A DNA stretch of 64,000 nt from Linyphia triangularis. Lineage: Eukaryota > Arthropoda > Arachnida > Araneae > Linyphiidae. The DNA lies in assembly GCA_963978545.1 (NCBI GenBank), contig OZ021723.1, forward strand, positions 49,740,569-49,804,568. Reading direction: 5' to 3'. A program made the translations under genes and the position numbers. Under the pieces are notes generated by a model that was given only the letters and a program-made list of their open reading frames with translations, did not search any database and was not told the origin of the DNA. Shown piece by piece: positions 60,480 to 64,000 of the stretch (the first letter of the stretch is position 1; the number at the start of each line of letters is the position of its first letter).

Positions 60480-61110
60480 AAAATAAAATTAGTATTGGGA
60501 GACCACTACATTTGGATATATGCCTCTTATACTCTAATGAACTACCATTCAGACTCCTATTTAAACACGTTGATAGTACTACAACAGGATCAATTTCTTT
60601 CAAAGAGATCAAAAATTGAAGAACAGTGAAAAATTTAATTTGACCGATTTTTTACGTGTTGCATGTTCAATTAATCAAGCTGACTTAAATGTACTAACAC
60701 AAACCAGTTATATCTTCTTGCTATTATGCAGCGATTAGATCAGACCTATGACTTGGCAGCTCGCAAACCCAATCCCCTTTCACACTTCAAATGGATAACA
60801 ACAGAAAGCAGAGTACTTAGAGTATATGCGAGTGAATGTAAACCATCGGATGAACTCAAGTAAGTGGTATTCTTTATTTTAAATTGTTACATGCCACATT
60901 GATTTCGAATTAAAAAAAAAAAAAGTTAATTTTCTGAAGGACCTAAGAACATATATGAGGCAATTCGATTGTCTTTATACCTCCCTGAATATTTACTGGA
61001 AGTTTTAAACGCGGTTATTGAACGAAATGCTTCCTTCCCTCACCCAAAATTTTTTGATTTGGCAATGATTTTGGACGAAAGTAGAGATGCAACAGAACTA
61101 GGGCTTCGTT
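60480..61110 (+). pseudogene. Transposase relic of element E (C-terminal half)
   Basis: Blocks in order: the CLLYSNELPFRLLF region (from ~60500), DQTYDLAARKPNPLSHFKW at 60738, ITTESRVLRVYAS, a TAA at 60861, then DNA aligning with FIL-Y-P-stop-F of D and C, then NIYEAIRLSLYLPEYLLEVL, NAVIERNASFPHP and DESRDATELGLR to ~61105. It is very close to D (few substitutions). The N-terminal half is missing, as in D. Confidence 0.8.
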
Positions 61111-61239
61111 TTCATCCGAGGTAGCACAGCTGTATTGGAGGAAACATGGGAAGATTTGTTAATTCTGGCCGAGCATAATTCCAAAATACGCGATTTTTCA
61201 GTAAAGAAATATGTCAAAACCACCACATAGTTTTGTTTT

Positions 61240-61422
61240 TCATAAATACAAAATCCCTATTTTAAAGCTATGCATTGACATTTCGAAACATCTTCTATAT
61301 TTTATCCAGTAATGGTCGAGATTGGCGAATATTGTTTCCAACGACCGATTCATAACGTTCCACATCGGGATTAGCCTATGTCTGGCGAAATTGGCCAGCG
61401 TTTCTGCACTACTAGGGGCCAT
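61240..61422 (-). CDS. Small conserved ORF in element E (60 aa), unknown
   Basis: Reads MAPSSAETLANFARHRLIPM, homologous to 45912 (D) and 54530 (B), same length as in D. Antisense to the transposase frame. The reading frame is preserved in D and E despite substitutions, but so is the antisense frame. Confidence 0.3.
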   Translation of the reverse strand: MAPSSAETLANFARHRLIPMWNVMNRSLETIFANLDHYWIKYRRCFEMSMHSFKIGILYL

Positions 61423-61431
61423 TGAAATCAG

Positions 61432-61881
61432 ACTTCAACTCACAAGAAGAGCTTCATTACTCTCAATTTTTATCTTTAGATTTTGCTATGCACTTATTGT
61501 GTAGGCTTTCTGTTTCTCTTGTTGTCCTATAGTTGCTTTAAAAACAGCTACATTTATTTAAAAAAAAAAAAAATGTTGTCCGTCCATGTATTTAGCTATA
61601 TTTATTTAATTATTGGTGAAACTGTTTATTTATGTAACTCATACTAAATAAATTTCAGATAACTAAATGATTCTATCTATCTTGTTGCTTGGTGCAGCTT
61701 GAACAGCTTAACTGTTGGAGCGCAGCACACACCTCTTTTCTTTATTTCCTACTTTCTGAATGTGAGACCTGACAATCCCCAATGCCTTGTGGCAGAACTC
61801 ATATGAAAAGGTTTAGCTCCATCGGAGCACTGGTACCTTATTAAATCCCCCATCAAAGTCAAAGTCAAAAAACTTCAACTC
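61432..61881 (+). mobile_element. 430-bp insertion in element E with 10-bp target duplication
   Basis: Direct repeats ACTTCAACTC (61432-61441 and 61872-61881) flank sequence absent from D and B, where the two flanks are continuous (GAGTTAAAGTTTTATTTC or GAGTTGAAGTTTGATTTC as read in D/B). The insert ends in a GTCAAAGTCAAA tail, suggesting a non-LTR or SINE-like retroposon. No ORF was recognised. Confidence 0.75.
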
Positions 61882-62450
61882 GTTTTCTCTTTATTCGCAA
61901 GCTGTGAAACTCTTATGTAGAGAGACAAGACAAAAAGTGGATGGCGCTGACGCAAAAGACGTTAGGACAACACTTTTTTTTTTTTTTTTAAAGATCCATT
62001 ATGCCTGACTTTTCTACAAAAGTTTCCTTCAAAGTACATTACTGGGATAGAAAGCTCAAGAAAAAAGTGAACCAAATGAATAATAGCATGTTCTGAAAAA
62101 AAAAAAAAAATGTAAGAAATAACATTAGTACCCATTTTTCAGAAAAATCGTTATTTTGTACAAAGTATGTTGCTTTTGAGTATTTTTAATTATTAATATA
62201 TGTTTTAGAAATCCATAAAATAGTGTTTTCCTACGTTATACCACCCTTTCACTACACATTGAAAACTATTGCCTTTTAATTATATAACGCTTAGAACTTT
62301 TGAAAAATTTAGGAAAAATAGTTATTTTTTGTATTTTCTTCAAACTTTGAGGTGAATATGCGAGATCGGAAGATATAATTTTCTTTCAATTTTTTTTTTT
62401 TTAGTTTTTCTAATCAAGGTGTGTATCAACTTTGTTCACCTCATGCGTTT

Positions 62451-62555
<105 letters not shown>

Positions 62556-62575
62556 CAAACCACCCTATTGTACAA

Positions 62576-63785
62576 GAAGAAAATGGAATTTCCAAAAATA
62601 AATAATTTAGCACTTGTTACAATTTACTCACGCAATTTCTATACATCAAATAATAAATTTTTTTAAAGTTGGAAGCGAAGGAAACTCTTTTTAAAAATGG
62701 ATTATGTTTTTATTTTGGCTGTTTTCTGTTTAAATATATAAAATTTTATTAAAAAAAAAAAAAAAAAAAATAAGAAACAAATGCATAATGACAACATGAG
62801 AAACATAGGCAAGAGTATTAAGTCTTATAAAAGTAAATTATGTGAGTATAGATCACTCGGAAGGAAAATGAGTGTTTCACGGTTGCATTAGAATACCAAA
62901 AATTCTTTTAAAAATAAAAAAGTTTCTTTGTTCACAAAATAAATTATGTACTTACTATGATTATTATTTTTTTTTATATCTAGTCACATGTAATATGATA
63001 ATTATCTTTTATATATATATAGCAAGTAGTTATTATAACTATAATTTTTTTTAGTATGTCTTACTTATTTATCATTATTACTTATTTTTAATATGCATTT
63101 GCATGTTTTTGTTCTTAAGTTAAAACTAGTGATACATTATTTCTGAACACATTTTCTTAGCGTTTCAACGAGAATTTCTACTGAAAAGAAATGAAAATAA
63201 TTTGAATTGCAAGCCTTAATCTCTCCACAATAATTAGAAATATTATAGATATATTTAATATTTACAATAATCTATAGAGTAATTTAATATTTAAAAATAT
63301 ACAACAAAACGCCCTGCTAAATGTTCTACCCTCTGAGTAAAGTTTGCTGTTACTGTCGTTATTTCTAGAAATCAGATTTCACCCACCTTTTAAAAATTCT
63401 TAAAAACTTTCACACCGATAATATATTGGTTCTTTATACCAAAGCAAACAACAGAAAATCCATTTTAGCATTATTGCATTGCTCGTATCTTTGTTCTGTT
63501 GGATTAGTAAATTAATGTACCTTTTATTTAATTTCTGGAATTATAGACGATTGGCGAAATTACTCTTTCTTGAGTGAAAATAAAAAATCGATGAAAAAGT
63601 ATCGAGAAAAAACATTAAGAACTTATACACCTGAATTATGGAAAGACTACATGAGATGACCTTGCATGTTCTATTTTATTAAACAATTCATTGTTTACAA
63701 ACAAAAAATAAATTTATTGATTATTCAAATGATTTGAATGTCGAATTTTTTCTTTCTTTAAGAATTTAATTCCATCATTTTGAAG
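62576..63785. other. AT-rich DNA, no gene recognised
   Basis: A poly(A) tract lies at about 62751-62770. No domain-like ORF, TIR or other repeat was recognised. Confidence 0.4.
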
Positions 63786-63962
63786 CCTACCTGGTAGCTG
63801 TGTGGTTAGCGCTTATACCTTGCCTGTCATAAGTGAAAGTTTCGAATCATAGGGCAGGCGGGGATGTTCGTCGTCGTAATTCACGCTAAGGTAAATGCAC
63901 CAGCTTGTATAGTAATTATTGTGTGAAAAAAGATCGTTGAGAGTACAAACTAACAAACAACC
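63786..63962 (+). mobile_element. SINE family B copy near the window end
   Basis: Begins CTACCTGGTAGCTGTGTGG with an A-box region GTGTGGTTAGCGCTTA and a degraded B box (GTTTCGAATCA), then GGGCAGGCGGGGATGTTCG, and ends ACAAACTAACAAACAACC. It shares order and several blocks with the minus-strand copy at 39667-39835. Confidence 0.65.
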
Positions 63963-64000
63963 AAACATCAATTTATGTCGATTAAGGTAGATACAGCATC

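Overview
The window is AT-rich, gene-poor eukaryotic DNA, full of long homopolymers, (TA)n arrays and transposable elements. tRNA-derived SINEs, Helitrons with CTAG ends, non-LTR relics and several DNA transposons of invertebrate type point to a large arthropod genome. I lean towards a chelicerate such as a spider, but this is inference. No intact multi-exon host gene is visible. The best host-gene trace is a probable first coding exon on the minus strand at 23064-23123: a short hydrophobic leader followed by a GTAAGG donor.

Region by region. 1-9240: anonymous AT-rich DNA, an exact 610-bp duplication (1843-2452 = 5993-6602), and two foldback MITE-like elements, one with TA ends (5472-6183) and one with TTAA ends (7658-8428). 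9241-19763: a short Helitron, a 159-bp tandem duplication, a dispersed repeat and mostly unassigned DNA. 19764-22261: element G, a decayed DNA transposon carrying a SINE. 22262-30639: a (TA)n array, the probable first exon, a SINE fragment and a small hAT-like element (J). 30640-36745: a pile-up of retrotransposon and DNA-transposon relics (element H) and two Helitrons. 36746-45295: mostly unassigned, with a GC-richer block at 37440-37800 and a 140-bp repeat array. 45296-62567: a dense cluster of TIR elements (D, F, I, B, C, E). 62568-64000: AT-rich DNA and a SINE.

The main discovery is the cluster of two related transposon lineages. Lineage 1 (elements B, C, D, E, F) starts with TAGGGYG- or TAGGGTGG-type ends (TAGG in F), has long terminal inverted repeats, and makes 8-bp target duplications. 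It encodes a decayed transposase with motifs such as FDGxxDKT, GCDGT, CLLHxNELPxRxLF and RWxTTxxRVLRxY. Lineage 2 (elements G, H) starts TAGGGTGATT and encodes a relative with HWDGK and RWMAK motifs. The 8-bp duplications, TAGGG ends, C-x-x-[HY] motif and RW motif suggest a divergent hAT-like or KDZ-like group. I cannot name the family from sequence alone. All copies are broken, and none looks able to move by itself.

B and C lie back to back and share one 8-bp target site (GTATATAT). SINEs have inserted into F and G, a 430-bp insertion lies in E, and a Helitron lies in H, so a relative insertion order can be read directly.
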